Source: Paralvinella palmiformis
Lineage: Eukaryota; Annelida; Polychaeta; Terebellida; Alvinellidae
DNA: 64,000 nt
Direction of reading: 5' to 3'
Assembly (NCBI GenBank): GCA_025642065.1
Contig: JAODUP010000838.1
Coordinates: 124,001-188,000, forward strand
Each line of letters opens with the position of its first letter. Position 1 is the first letter of the stretch. Positions 23,343-37,300 of the stretch are shown here, piece by piece. Under the pieces are notes generated by a model that saw only the letters and a list, made by a program, of their open reading frames with translations, was not told the origin of the DNA and ran no database searches. The translations under genes and the position numbers were made by a program.

Positions 23343-23692
23343 AATCATACGATAACGAAATCGACCCCCACAATGTCAATGACAATCATCATCATGATCA
23401 TGGCCACATAACATAACATTAAACATTCTAGATCTAGTTATTTCTTTTGACCAGATAATTATAAAGGAGAATTTGCACTAGATCTTAGATATATTACTTA
23501 AAATGAAATAAGTTTATCATCTATAAATCAATCTACCCCATCCGGTGTTATTTATATAATAATCCGTCAAAAAAACACTTCATACCGCTGAGGTGATGAA
23601 AAAGAACGAAATATTCAGTCAAGTTTTATATCTTGATCGGTCATATAAGAACAATACTTTCAGTAATGAATCAACCTGTTTGACACGCAGGC
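23343..23692. other. SFT2D3 upstream region
   Basis: This stretch between the MULE terminus and the SFT2D3 start codon must contain the promoter and 5' UTR, unless an untranslated exon lies farther off. No clear core promoter motif or open frame was seen. Confidence 0.4.
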
Positions 23693-26071
23693 ATGGCCAG
23701 TATAAACATTAGTAACTCTTTACAAGAATATTTGTCCAAATCTGACAAATCAGACTCAAACTCGTCACTAGAGAGTTCAACAAAGAATGGATACTTTTCC
23801 TGGTTCAGTAAAAATAAAGGATCAAAGTCAAAAGGGGAGGTTATAGACGAAACTAGTAATGGTTGGTTTTCTGAAGCCCAAAAAGACCCACTTCTTCCTA
23901 GTCTGGTTAGTACTCTATGATGTGATTGGTTTGAAAGTAATTTATACTATAAAAACTTCTTTACACTCAACATAGACTTAGCCTGTCTCAGGGGAAACAT
24001 TAATAATTATTACATTAATAATTATGTAAATACAGCTACTTTTCTCCAAGCATTTAATAGTCTAATTCAACACTTCCGCCTGAGAATTCTGTAGCAGAAT
24101 TAGAATACCAGTTTAAAAGCTTTGCTGTTGCATAGATAATTGCGCACTTTAGTGTGAATATTTCCCAAATTGGAAAATATTCGCTCAATAGACAGAGCCC
24201 ATTACGCATGTCCATTAGGATCCTGGGTGAGTTGTTAGGTCAGAAAAAATTGCCAACCGCCCAATGACATGATGATGAAAGGGTCACCAGAAAACTTGGC
24301 CGCTGAGTGAACTCAGCCACCTTGGAATGTCCTATGTGATTACTTTGTGGTGCCACATTCTCCAGCACACCCGCCCGCCCAGCTGACTGGCCCGCCATAT
24401 ATATAAATACATACTGTACACACACACATCACTTTTATACATTAAAAATGATCAAATCATGTTCTGGAGTTTTGTGTGTAAATCTTATGTTTATTAGATG
24501 CATTGCGGGCAACTCACTCCTCAGCTCCAGGGCAGATCAGATGACTGCCAGCTGACAGGAGATATCTGGCAGAATACTGTGCCCGCAATACCAGATGTAG
24601 TGTTGGCAGCATCAGATCGCTGGACCCTGGTCAAATTCTCCCTAAATACAAGCTTTTGTTATATTGTTATCATAGTACTATTTATAGCTGCATTAAAAAA
24701 AAATTGTTCTTTACAAGTCATCCACTGTTGTAAAAACTGTAAAAAAATTCCATTTTGTCAATTCAAATTCCACTCAATGCCATTTGGTCAATTCCACATC
24801 CGAGTACCTACTTGGAATACCTACTCCAAGTAGTTTATGTTATGTAGGATTGTCATGGAAGAAATATTTCTGAATAAAAAAATAACTGTTAATTTAATTT
24901 GTGGATTTATTTTTTGTAGCAAACTTCAATGCCAAATTCATCAATTCCATTTTTTTTAAATAAGCAATTCCTGAATTAGGATTGCTCATCAATTCTAGAA
25001 TTGATTTGACCCCATGTCTGTTAATAACATCTGTGTTAAAAACCTGCCAACCCTGAATTAACAAAGCTAAAGGGTGTAAGACATCTACTGACACCATATT
25101 GTATGACCAGATAATAGCATCTTATAGGTTTGATTTTCTTTTGTTTCATGATCTGATCATGAAACAGGGATAGCACACAAAAGCATAATGAAACATTTAT
25201 TTTGAGTGGGGTCCCTTTTTATTTCCAGAGTGGTTGTTCATGTTACCTCCTCCAGCACTCATAGGGGTTAGGGTGCCTCTGTGGTCTAGCAGTAGCATGT
25301 TGGACCACAGATCACTACCAACTGAGTTCGAATCTTGGCGTGAGCCTATCTGAAGGGTGTTTCATCTTTCACTTTGCTTCATTACCGTTGGAGTTTGTTT
25401 GGCCCGTTTAGCCTACCATGTGCACAAAAGTGACCGTAAAACACTAATCATTATTATCATCATCACAGGGGAGCAGTACAGAAAGATGGAGCTGAAATAT
25501 CTGGAGGGTGGTCACTGCCAGAGTGTATTACTTCCTTAGGGGGTCTTTAACGTCCCCTTTTTAATTTAATCAATTCAGTGGAGACGGCAGCACCATTTAA
25601 CGTGGTCAGCCACCCACGAAGGTTTAGGTGTAATTAAGTTAAATTTTTATCATTATATAAACAATATGGCCTTTAGTGAGAAAAGCCCAGGTTAAACTAG
25701 TAAAAATTATATTACCTAACTTTTTCTAAACCTTATTCATTTGCATTGAAATACTATGTTCAGTAACATAACAACTTAAAAATGTTTCTACATTCAGAAT
25801 GTTCAAATTTGTAAATGTAAACTTTCTCTTTTTGTAATTAGTAAATCCAGAAGGAAAGGCCAGATGGCTACATTGAAACTTTGGGCTGTCATATTTAGAA
25901 ATGAAGAAAGTATGTCATGGGGGTAAAAGAACATTAAATAGATAGTTGATACAATGATATCATCTTGATTTTTGATCATATTAATCTCTGGTGTATGTTT
26001 AAATATCAGGTTTAGATTTGTTATTCTAATTCTATTTATCATTACATGTATTTTGCATTATGTTTCACATG

Positions 26072-26110
<39 letters not shown>

Positions 26111-29100
26111 TTTAATCATTAATATATACTTGCTGTTAATGTGTGTGTGTGTGTGTGTGTGATAGAAGAAATGAGCAGGGACATTATACTGCATAGTAAT
26201 GTTCCAGGATTTGATCTGAACCTATCTACTTCCTCAATTACTTACCAGTTTACTTATAGTTATAACCTATTGTCAACAAACACAGTTTAATTTCTTTATT
26301 TAGCCATGGTGGGTTATGAGATCATTGAAACCAGTACTGGTATTTATATATAACTATATATAAAATACTAAATTAATTGCAGTTTTTCTTTATCACATTG
26401 CATACCAACTGTGATATGAAGCAAACTGATCATAAACGTAATGACTTCGTCAAGAAAAAGTTAGGTATGATTGCATGGAGTGAGTCTATCATTTATTGGG
26501 ATATCAATCTAGGCCTGGAGGGTTACAGGTGGTATCATTCTAACTGTGCCATAGCCATGAAAGAGTCCTGTATAGCTACACAAAGAGCAAAGATTAAGAA
26601 ATATGATTAATTTATCATAGTATACACGTATTTTAAGTATGTGGGACATGGACATATATTTTAATATAAGCAGATTTAATTATACTTAAAAGCCAGTTCA
26701 GCTTATTTGGCCTGAGTTACAATATGAATGACTCAGCCTCTGACTAGACCTTCCAATTACCATAATTGTTTGGAGTCATTCAGTTAAATGACTCAGTCAG
26801 TTAAATGAGCCACGTAGCTAACCAGCTTTAACTTAGGTCAGAAAAATATTTTGTCAGATCAGTTGCTCCTAGAGGCAAGTACATTCTAACCTGCACTTAC
26901 CCAATATCATTATAATTGTCCCAAAATATATTATGCAATGTCTGAGCATGTAGTTGTATTACAAATCAAGAGAAAAATTAGTTTGATAATAAAAACAAAT
27001 TTATTCTGAACTACAGTTCACAAACCAAAAGGTACACCAATATATAGTACACTACAAATAACAGTTTTGTTTTATCTGTTTTAATATATGAAACCTGACT
27101 CCCATTTCCAAAGTATTGTAACATTTAATGAGGTAGTCAAAAGTGCTCTATTCTGTAGTCTGCTTCTGTGGGGTATTTGACATAATAATATACTGACTTT
27201 TTGTGGTCCATGTTCTAGAAGAATTGTTTTAATATGGTATTTCACATCTTGTCTTCTTGAGCATTAAATTATTTTTATTGTATATTAAAAATTACATAAA
27301 ATCAGTATCATAATGATCCCTCTCCTTAACAGTCAATAATTCAAGACTATGTGTACACCATAAGGCCAATCTTTATTTATGTCATGTTTGATTATGGTCA
27401 AAATTATATGTGATTTATGACTATGGCATTCACAAGATTATTTGTTACTTATTGATGGATTTTAGGATTCCAACTTTTCTGTCTTGTTGCTAGCATTTAC
27501 TAGCAGAAGCATTCAACACACACACACACAATCCATATATGTATTTATGCTTCCCTGTCAACCGTATCTTTAACTTGTTGGATACCCTTTTGTTATGTAT
27601 TTCAAGCTGATCTTAGCCTACAGTATTAATTTTCTAACTGTCCTTTCTTGGTATAAATAAGTATCTAAAGAAAAGGTTGCGTTTACTTTTTTTAGTAGAA
27701 AATAATAATCTAATTTGTTTATGTAGGTCAAAGTGATAATACTTAGACTGCTAAGGCCGAACAGTTTAATTATTGTTTCCCTTTTTAACAGAGCAAGCAG
27801 CAGAGAGTAATTGGATTTATAACATGCTTGTTGCTGGGAACATTCTGCATGTCACTAGTAAGTAAATATTTAAATGAAGGGATTAGGATGATAGAATTAA
27901 TATTTTTCATAATGGAGCCGATATGCGTTTGTTTTTAACACTGCCATTTAGTACAATTTGTTTAGCCTTCAGTAGCAGTACCATTTAATCCCATGTTATA
28001 ACTTGTGCTGTCATCAATATTTTAGGCAGGTCTCTATGTGCCATTCCTTCTCCTGAAAGCACGAAAGTTTGCCTTACTTTATACACTTGGAAGTCTGTTC
28101 ATTATATCAAGGTAAGTGACTCTGCCCAGTGCCAAGCAATGACCAAAATCAATAAAATTATAAATTTTATGTTGGAATTATTTCATTAATACTTATTATC
28201 TGTCTTAAGTCATTTTGACTCAGGGCCATAAGATGTATTTAGTGATAATTGTTTGATCTGTGCATTAACAGTTTTGCCTTACTGTGGGGACCAACCAACC
28301 ATATGAAACATCTTTTATCAGCACAGAGGCTACCATTTACAACAGCATACTTTGGTTCCATGTTTGCAACACTGTATTTCTCTATGTGGGTATGTCTAGT
28401 CTGTATTCTTATATGTTAGATTACATTCACAGGACACTGGATGTTAACTTGAAAGAAATCTTACAAATATATAAATTTGTTTTATGGCATTTGTCCGACA
28501 TTTGTATTATGCCCCAGAAGATGATTCACTGAAGCATTTTTGCCACAGTTATAAATAACCATTTCATGCAAAATATATACTGTACAGTTCAGCACATTAC
28601 CACATTTAAGATGCCATCACATATCTGTCCATATTTTTCACTGTACCATAAGTTGTGTGAAACAACCCACCTGACTGTCGTGTAAGATCAATATTTTATC
28701 ATCTGTATGTGATGATGCAACAGTTAGTGTGCTGGATTCATAACTGAGAAGACCTCAGTTTGAATCCACTAAGTGGTCACTGATCTGTTTGTGCTCGTTG
28801 ACTGATTGAGCTATAAATGAAAATCTGTTTAGATGATAATCAATTAGTGTGAAATATCGACATAAATTTAGAAGTCAGCTGTATTGTACTCTTAAGAGAG
28901 TTAAGAGAGAAAATAGCTAAAGTGATTTTGTGGTTCATGGTTGGCTTATTCTGTGTCATTTGCTGTGTTTTGTCATTAAAATTATCACTTTATTTTGTCA
29001 CAGAACAGTGTTGTTGCACTTGTAGCTTGGTCAAAATACACTTGTCCCTTTTTAGAAAGAAAATTCTCAGTGAATATTTTCTGGAGGGAGGAGGTTCCAG

Positions 29101-29933
29101 ACAGAGTAATGCCAAGATTGTAAAATACCAATTTATCAAGGCACAATAAAACAGTTGACATAGATGACTTAAAAGATTGTTGACACTTCACAATACAGTG
29201 TGATAATAGAACATTAAGGATGTATTATTAATAATGAATTCCTTTTTAGTTATTTGCTATATATTTGTGTAGTCAATATTAATACTAATAGTTTGTAAAT
29301 GGTTGAAGTCAGGATTCTTGAAATAGGTCATGATGAAATTTTTCCATTTTTAGTGTATGTGAGTAGATATGACAGTCTGGAAATATTTCATTCTTTTCTG
29401 GGAAGTATTTAACTCCATCTTATATCATTTTCCAGTTAAGGAGCACAATATTTACAGTGTTATTTGCAGTATTACAGATATTAGCGTTGGTCTGGTAAGT
29501 GTTATAATTTATACCTGTGATACATTATATGATATTATCCTGATATAAAATTATTTACTTGAACAGAACAATGCAACATGATCGTAATAATAATGTAGAT
29601 TGAATAAAGCACCCTCTCTTGAATCAGCCATTCAGAGACACTGTAAGATGAAAATAAATTAAATGTTTTAGTATTTAGCAATAGTTTATTAGTAGTATAA
29701 TGAAACATATCTTATTGTTCAGAGCTATGTAATGGCGGAGATTGTTGAGCCATCTTAGTTTATTGATTCACTATTAATATTTTATAGGTTTTGTGGATTA
29801 CATATTTATTGGCATGTTATTTTTCAGGTATATAGTAAGCTACATTCCAGGTGGACAAACTGGACTCAGGTTCTTCTCCAAAGTGTTTTACTCTGCTGCT
29901 ACAAAAACAGTACAAAAAACATTGCCAGTGTAG
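23693..29933 (+). CDS. SFT2D3: SFT2D3-like vesicle transport protein (SFT2 family)
   Basis: Six coding exons: 23693-23905, 27792-27857, 28026-28111, 28272-28389, 29436-29494, 29828-29933. Phases join without error and all introns are GT-AG; the product is 215 aa, the length I recall for human SFT2D3. Residues 1-71 are a polar, Ser-rich cytosolic N-terminus. Four membrane segments follow at about 76-102 (GFITCLLLGTFCMSLAGLYV), 105-128 (LLYTLGSLFIISSFALLWGP), 145-160 and 166-188 (FAVLQILALVWYIVSYIPGG). The protein ends KTLPV, as SFT2D3 paralogues do (ALPV/VLPV). The yeast relative Sft2 helps endosome-derived vesicles fuse with the Golgi. The start is the first ATG in frame with the exon. Intron 1 (3.9 kb) carries a hAT MITE and SINEs. 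Confidence 0.94.
24748..25020 (+). mobile_element. hAT-like MITE, copy B
   Basis: This is the same family as 41930-42300 and the split copy at 528-1717. The right end is TTGATTTGACCCCATGTCTG at 25020. The left terminus is degraded. It holds the empty site (AAATAAGCAATTC) for the element inserted in copy A. It lies in SFT2D3 intron 1. Confidence 0.75.
25272..25466 (+). mobile_element. tRNA-derived SINE (SINE-1 family)
   Basis: Head GGTGCCTCTGTGGTCTAGC (box A region), GAGTTCGAATC (box B); body TGAAGGGTGTTTCATC, CTACCATGTGCACAAAAGTG; (ATC)n-type tail. Other copies: 54054, 61344, 61874/63709 and 62447. Confidence 0.88.
25467..25622 (-). mobile_element. SINE-2 body fragment, joined tail to tail with SINE-1
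   Basis: The inverse of 11858-12008: AGCAGTACAGAAAGATGGAG, TCTTTAACGTCCCC, CAGTGGAGACGGCAG. The tRNA head is missing. Confidence 0.8.
26073..26161. repeat. (AT)n and (GT)n microsatellites
   Basis: (AT)n at 26073-26108 and (GT)n at about 26139-26161, in SFT2D3 intron 1. Nothing else was recognised between 25623 and 27791. Confidence 0.9.
28690..28800 (+). mobile_element. tRNA-like SINE fragment
   Basis: GATGCAACAGTTAGTGTGCTG resembles a box A region, and CAGTTTGAATCC a box B, at tRNA spacing. It has no acceptor-stem pairing, so it is a SINE head and not a tRNA gene. It lies in SFT2D3 intron 4. Confidence 0.55.
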
Positions 29934-30438
29934 TGTATTGGATTTGGAATTATTTCCACTGATGTATGATAAATATCCATTTTCAGTGTTGTGAATAATG
30001 AGGTTTTTCCTTTTGCTATAGAGTATTTATAGTGCCAACACAGTTGTAAATGGACTTTTTGTGAGATGATTCGGGGCATAACAAGTGGCTGATAAGTGTT
30101 TGTAATTTATGGAAAAAAACGCATTGTAGGCATTGTTTTTATTCACCTCATCACTTTTATCTATTCTGATGTTATGTATATGTTACTTTTAAAAACAATT
30201 CATTAGCATGGTATCATTAATTTTATAATTTTCTTTACCTTAACATTTCTCCATTATGCCTAGAGTGTTAATGTAAATCCTATCCTGTAATCATAGATCT
30301 GAATGTGTAAATTTTGTTTACAGTATTTGTAAATGTAAATACTTTGAAATTAAAATGTCATATATTGCTATTAAAAATTATACAAGACATATATATAACA
30401 GATCTGTGTCATGTACATTATCAATTTTATAGTCATCA

Positions 30439-31165
30439 GGCCATTGTTTTTGAATACTTGTTTTACAAACCCGCCAACCACAGCTGAAACCTGCCGCCGG
30501 GAAATTAAACCTTTTTATTATTATTTTTTCACTGACCTGCCTGAATACCATACATATTAGGCTACAACGCGGCCTAATCCAAGATGGCGACAGGTCGGTT
30601 TCAATTCAAAATTATCACGGTGATATTTTCGATTGTGATTTTAAGTAGATCTCCACAAAGTTCGAACTATTTGTGTGTTTCTCGATGAGTCAAGAGTTAT
30701 AATTAGTTTAAATTTACAAGATTTCTAGACTTGAAGATCGATTTACTCTAGAAATAACTGGAATAATTTTGAAGTGGGACTAACCTGTCACCATCTTGGA
30801 TTAGGCTGACAGTGACATGTCTATTGTTTAATTTTTGCTGACGATTCAGGATCAAAAGAAAATTATAAAGGCTCAAAAAGGCAAAACTATTGGAGATTGT
30901 GAAATCTCAACTAAAGGAAGAATATGTTATAATAAAAGAATATGTAAAAATAAAACAAAAAAACCAGAGTAATCCAGAATGTGTCATGGAGCATTTTTAA
31001 ATGGCTGGTTACTGAATCTGGTAAATCTTTCAGAAACTAGAACTTTGTGTAAATTTGTTTTCGACCGACCCTTTGATTTCAGTGATTTATTTTATTTTTA
31101 TCCTGACCGACCCTAATTTTTTAAAGAAAAATTTCCCATAAAACAAGTATTAAAAAACAATGGCC
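30439..31165. mobile_element. 727-bp TIR element (GGCCATTGTTTTT termini)
   Basis: The left end GGCCATTGTTTTTGAATACT and the inverted right end GGCCATTGTTTTTTAATACT match over about 27 bases. TCA lies on both sides (30436-30438 and 31166-31168), a possible 3-bp target duplication as in PIF/Harbinger elements. It has no open frame and so is non-autonomous. Confidence 0.75.
30572..30806. repeat. Inner inverted repeat nested in the 727-bp element
   Basis: GCCTAATCCAAGATGGCGAC followed by AGGTC at 30572-30596 is repeated in inverse form at 30781-30806 with one or two changes. The loop is about 185 bases. It could be a second, older MITE inside the first. Confidence 0.75.
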
Positions 31166-31998
31166 TCACCAACCATTAATTATTATTTTAAATTTTGTAG
31201 CTAGACTGTTTTTAGAACCTTGTCGCACAAAACATTGGTAGAGTGAGAAAATATAAGTATAGCCAAGTTTTTTAAGTATGAGAATATAGAAAGATACAAA
31301 TCTAACATTTATTTTAATAATGTATATTTTGTAATAATTACCAATATGTGAAGCAGTTTTCATGCCTCGTCTTAAAATATTTACCAAATACTAATGGCAC
31401 TGGAAGCAAATTATCCAAATTAAGTAATGTGTATTCACACACATTAATCAACTGAACTGTAAATGGTTAACTTGCAGTACTGACATTATCTTTACTTCAG
31501 AGTTTTCAACTGAAAAATATGCTTCCAACTAGTAAAGCTCAGATTGTAATACAAGTTGAATATATAAAACTATTCATATAGGAGATATTCTTTTCTGGAG
31601 CATATTCTATGGCTGAAAATATTCCATATGCACAATTTTAGACTTCTCATAAACTCGTTTAGTATTACAACATTTAAATGTTTTTTTTTAAAGCAACAAT
31701 TAATAGGCTGTGGAAAGAACTATATGAGAACCAAGTTACGGGCAATATACCAACCCATTTTGGAGTAACATCAAATAATTGTGAATGTGTGTATTTATAT
31801 GAGGTAAGACACTGGAAAGAACCATGCATGTCCACTTAATAAAGGCAAGATTTTCAATCATTTAACAAAAATATTAAATTAGCAGCACTGTACATTAATT
31901 CTTTACTAATGCAGTTTCTGCTGTGAAGCTTCATTATGTCACTAATATCTTTCATTAGTAGAGCACCTGTAACTGATTAATAATTGCAGGATTCAGTG

Positions 31999-32060
31999 AC
32001 TGTATATACTCATGTAGAAGTCGACCTGGCAGATAAGTCGAGGTCAATTTTTGACCCCGT
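31999..32060. mobile_element. Pogo-type terminal fragment
   Basis: TGTATATACTCATGTAGAAG and GATAAGTCGAGGTCAATTTT resemble the termini of the pogo copies at 16.3 and 43.5 kb (ACTCATGTATA / ATACGTGAGTATA). No transposase lies next to it. Confidence 0.45.
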
Positions 32061-32806
32061 AATTCTTTCCACAGGCTATGCTCACCGTATAGGTTCAGGT
32101 CAAGTATTGGCTTAAAATCCCTCAAAATCAATTTCTTCAGCGACACAAAGCACATACACACAGAGAGACACGGATTTCACTTGGATGTTATAACTAATAT
32201 AAATAAACAAACTTGTCACACCAAACATCCTTGATTGTAGACTCCCTTCAACTGGCAAGTGTTATTAATTAATTGTTTCACAGCAAGCGGCTAGCAAGGT
32301 TCGTAATGTAAATCCCATTTTGTAAATATGTGATTTATGCTGGCAAACATATCAGCAGCCAAGTGCTTATGGCTAAACATTACTGGTCATCAATAATTAG
32401 TCTTCATTGAAGTACACCTAGTACATTTATTAGTATGTATTATTACACAGATGATAGTTTGTGCAATATTTTACTTACTGCAGGGAAAGTAATTATATTT
32501 GGTAGCTATTTCCACTTGATACTTTTAATGTTCTTGAGATATAGTAAAGAAAATACAGAAAAGTATTTCATGAAATACTTTCAAAAGTCAAATAATGCAT
32601 TCAGAAAAACTAAGACCACATCCAAATGCTGAGGTATGTTTCAGAATTATTCAAGTAGTCCTTCAATCACACTGCCACACACATATTTTGGGACAGAGAA
32701 TAAATAAATGAAAAACAAAAAGCTAGTTTGTTTGATTATATTTATACATACCAGGTGTGTATATGTAGACAATGTTTGCAGAAACATCATATTGGCAATA
32801 AACACT

Positions 32807-32837
<31 letters not shown>
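32807..32837. repeat. (AT)n microsatellite
   Basis: A pure AT run of about 30 bases between SFT2D3 and SLC35F6. Confidence 0.9.
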
Positions 32838-32840
<3 letters not shown>

Positions 32841-33564
32841 AAAATAAAAGACTAGATGAATGAACTATTAATTACAGTAACATGGCAATTATGCATCAGT
32901 CAAAGTAATATTATCAAAATTGCAGATTGTTTAAATTCATTGTGTGATCTTGTTGTGTCAAAACAAACACATACCTAAATAACTAGGAAAGATTTTTAAA
33001 TTAATATCTGCATTTATGTTAATTTTCAGTACATATGGTTTATGCACGTCTTGTAATATTTGATCCACTGATGAAGTGTATACAGAAATTTACAGTGACC
33101 CAACCTTTCAGTTACAACTATTATTTACAACCAATTTTTACTAAATACTATAGTACCAAAATAAGCCTAAATATCTATTATACTTTATAGTGATAATATT
33201 TTATTATAACCGAATTTATTTCTAGCATCATAATACAAACAGACAAAGCTGCTGTAAAGTGTAGATTAACACAATTATAGTTATGGTGGTCCTGGCAATA
33301 ATTATTACCAATGTAGTATTTTCAAATCTGTTAAGTACAACTAAAACACAGCATAATCAACCAAGCATTTAAGATGCACAAGTTCAATATTTAACTTCTT
33401 GTTTAAAGACTAATAATCACATATCTATTTCATAATTATATTTCTAGTGAGCAAGTTGCGACTGAATTTGTTGGCCTCAGCACAGATCTCAACTGGAACA
33501 TTTGCATAAGGGATTACTACAAAGGGGAATGAGATGACCAAACAGAAGTTTATTTTATTGATAT

Positions 33565-33660
33565 GTGAAACATCCCACAGACACAATCTACACTAGGATT
33601 TGATCCCATGACCTTGAGGTCTGTATGTTACATCAGTGAGACAAGTCAATGATATAGCAC
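33565..33660 (-). mobile_element. tRNA-like SINE head
   Basis: On the minus strand GGGATCAAATCC fits box B and TTGTCTCACTGATGTAACA sits at box A distance. There is no cloverleaf pairing over the whole unit. Confidence 0.5.
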
Positions 33661-34327
33661 AGTTGCATGTAGATCATCGTTATTGTGAAATACCATGGAA
33701 TTGCTCTTAAAACATTCCTAAGTGACACAACTAACAGTAAATGACTAACTATTTAAATAACGTAATATATTCCTGATTAAAGTTCACTTATCACTGTGTT
33801 ATTAAAAAATTCAATCAAAAAGACCTTACTTTGTATGGAAATATTTACTGAGTCATTAATCTAAGTATACATTCATCAAAAAGCACCATATGAAACAGAC
33901 TTGATGAGACTCTATATCCTTATGCTATGAGTAACATATTATATTGGATGCATTCCTTAAGTACACTGACACATAATTAAAAATGCACTTACACATTAGC
34001 TCTGTGCATTGATATTTATCAAAACAATTATATTATCATATCCATAAGTTAAATGGATACTCAAAGTGCATTTTTAATTACTTAAGTACAGCATAAGAGA
34101 ACAATTACATAAACCAACTGGGAAAATTCTGGCTAATAATAATAATAAAGTCTGTATAAATAGAAGAACCATCCTGATTTACTTCTTGTAAACATTCCAA
34201 AGTACTGGTCAAGAGATAATTTTTTCCAAACTATTTCCAGCCGATGAAGAGATCATTCTCAAGGATTCCAGATTGATCATTATTTATAAAGATCTATTAA
34301 ATGAGAGTCTTGCAAACGTTAACTATG

Positions 34328-37300
34328 TCAGTTGATGGCAGGGTTTCTTTCTTGGTCTGTAGAGTCTACATATGTTACTTCCCTTTGTCTGTGAACATCA
34401 ACACCTGAAATATGTAATTAAAATATGCAATAGTTAAATATTCAACACAACTGAAAACAACATCAAATTAGCTCTTGATCTGTAAAATGGGTACTAGTCC
34501 CATTACTCCTTTAGACATCTGGGCAACTGATAACATCCTTCACATACCTCAGTGTATTTAGCTCTAGTGAACAAAAACAATCTTTGGCATTTGCTAGTTG
34601 GCAGGATAAATATATAATCCTTTATTTAAATGAAGTTTTGATTAGATCTAAACAAATCTGCATTTGTATATTTAAACAGGGTTCACAGGAAATATAAATT
34701 AATTTTTCAAACAAATATGCAAGAATTAACATAGTATATTAACATAGTAAATACCAGTATTCAACACACCTGTAACCAATTACAGTTGGGGTAGATGATG
34801 AAGCAATATCAACTTAGTCTGATTAATAAAAATGAACAAGAAAGCCTTCACTGTTGTTTGTTAATTAAACATATAATTAATAGAATGTTGGTCAACCAGG
34901 TATATTATGGACATATAACAAATATGGGATGGTTAATTAAAGGAGTTTGGCTATCTCCAGCAGCAGCTGATAGAATTGATTTAATTCCTAATCTGAAGCT
35001 GAATTTTCATCTTTGCCGCAGAATTGAAGGTAATGTGACAATTGCTCAGAAATTACATGCTATTAAATTCTAGCATTAAACAAGATTTATTCTTTACTCC
35101 GAGTAGAATAATAAATTAAAAAAATAAATGTTGAGAGATATAAATTAGACTACGCATAACATATTACTTGTATTAGGAACTCATGGCTCAAACACAAACA
35201 AGTCCCACAACTCTTCCCATAAGCCTGCATTATAAAGACTAAAACTTTCCACAACATACAACATAGTTAAGAAGCCCAAGTAAGGAATTCTGGGACAGAA
35301 TATTAGTCAAGAACACCAAACCAAAATGGACTGCAAAAATAATATGAACAGTTAAAAAATTGATTAGGGTGGATGATGACCATATGTTTTAGATCAATGA
35401 CAACTTGATCTGTATAAAATATACTTTGTACACCACAATACCAATTAATTTTAATTGTATGAAAAATATCAGCTAATACATGCAATCTTCACAAATATTC
35501 CATGGAGACGGCTTCTTGACCTCTATCCAAGAAAGTATGAGGTACAGATATTTATTCTTTTGCTTCAAAATTCTGTAACATGGATGGCTAGTTTTATTTC
35601 TCAAAAAAAAAACCTGAACAGAAGTATTGTCTTTAGACAGATTTTACTGTAAACTATAGTTATAGTTATGTTCTTGCACAAACAATGAAAGATGTCATGC
35701 AGAGATAATATATACACAATTTCTCAGATTTTGGCATGTGACAATTTGTATGTTTGACACTGTTTCTACAGTTGCTTTTCACAATTGTTTGATTGTCAAA
35801 CAAGTAAGAATATTTTCAAAAAGCACTCAGCCAAGAACTAGAAAACAGATTTGGCAATTTTTAAAAATTAAGAATTACAAACTTATTTTAATGTTTTGCA
35901 CAATGTACTTCCCAGACATGCAGTTCCATAAAAGGCAGAAAACAGGAGAGACTCGGACATTGTTTTTCAGGCACACATACATAATTGATTACAGTGTGCT
36001 GCACTTACTGACCAATGCATAAGCTATTTACTGATCAAGATATGAGCTATTTTGTTGATGTTTGGTAAAAAGCATATATAACAGTTGTGATATTTAAAAT
36101 AATAAGCTGTAATCTTGTACAAAAAAGAGAGGAAAATATGGCTTTTGGTGCCAAAAACCTGACCAAACTTCAAATGTCATAACTGTTAACAAAATAAGAA
36201 ACAATATTTACAAATTAATTTCTTAACAAATTAAATAATCAAAATATAATTGACAGTTTTAAGCCAACAAGCCGTGTAGATATTTACCATCAGATCCTAG
36301 CAGAGGTTCAAATTCATCAGGGTCTGGTTCTATATCTGAGCGTTTCTTAAGACATCCTAGACATTGCAAACATGGACGAATGATGATGTCATTATATAAA
36401 CACATGCCGATCACCAGCAATACAAATCCAGATAACTGGACTAGGAAGGACTGCCATGAATTAAATTTGATTGCCAATGATACAATCCAAATGATGAGAG
36501 TTCTACAGCTGTCGAGAACCATACGTGTTGTAGCACTAATCTCTTGTGTCACACTGATGCCGGAAAAATTGAAAAATGCAATACTGACAATGTTTCCTGT
36601 AAATGAGAATAAAAATGCAAAATATAAATAGTGGAAAACCCAATGGAAATACCACAAAAAAAACCTTTCTACACATTAATATGATATAAAAGAAAAACTT
36701 TTAAAATGACATGGTTTTTATATGAATGTTTTGTGGCCACTCTGATGCTCATTATAAGTAACTTAGGCCTGACAATTTATAAACATAAGGAAAGACAATG
36801 AAAAATGAAATTCCCTTCGGTCTTAGACTAGAGACAAACTGTTGCCAGCTTCAATACCATGATACTTTTTATAAAGACAAGACTTTAACCATAAACATTG
36901 TCAGTGGTCTAAAAACCAATTTCTTATTCTTAATATAGTAATTTCTGAATAAATAAAATTTATAATGGACTAATAATGGTTTTGACTCTTCCTAACTTTG
37001 TGCATTCATAAAACAGCATAAACTGAAACCTATACTAAACAGATCAATATTTTAGGTAGTCTTTTAATGCAGGTTCTGATTTTAATGGGTCATTTAGTAT
37101 TATTGGCTATAAGAGTAATGTGATCAATGCAGTTATGTTTATTTGGGGTATCATTGTACACCTGTAAATTGCTCCTAGGAGTGTGTTATATTAAATCCTC
37201 ATTATTATTATTATTATTATTACTGGTATGAGGCAAAGGTATGGAGTAATCATAATCAATAACACAATCGCAAATAATTGTAATCATAATTTCCAGATGC

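Larger units (their letters stand above)
31166..34327. other. Intergenic region right of SFT2D3; no gene seen
   Basis: Contents: a pogo-type terminus at 31999-32060, an (AT)n tract at 32807-32837 and an inverted SINE head at 33565-33660. Short open frames (for example on the minus strand 31955-32161) have no recognisable protein similarity. Confidence 0.5.

Noticed and set aside
34795..35073. 92-codon open frame on the + strand
   Set aside because: There is no recognisable similarity, no splice context, and it lies in the long last intron of SLC35F6. It is probably chance.
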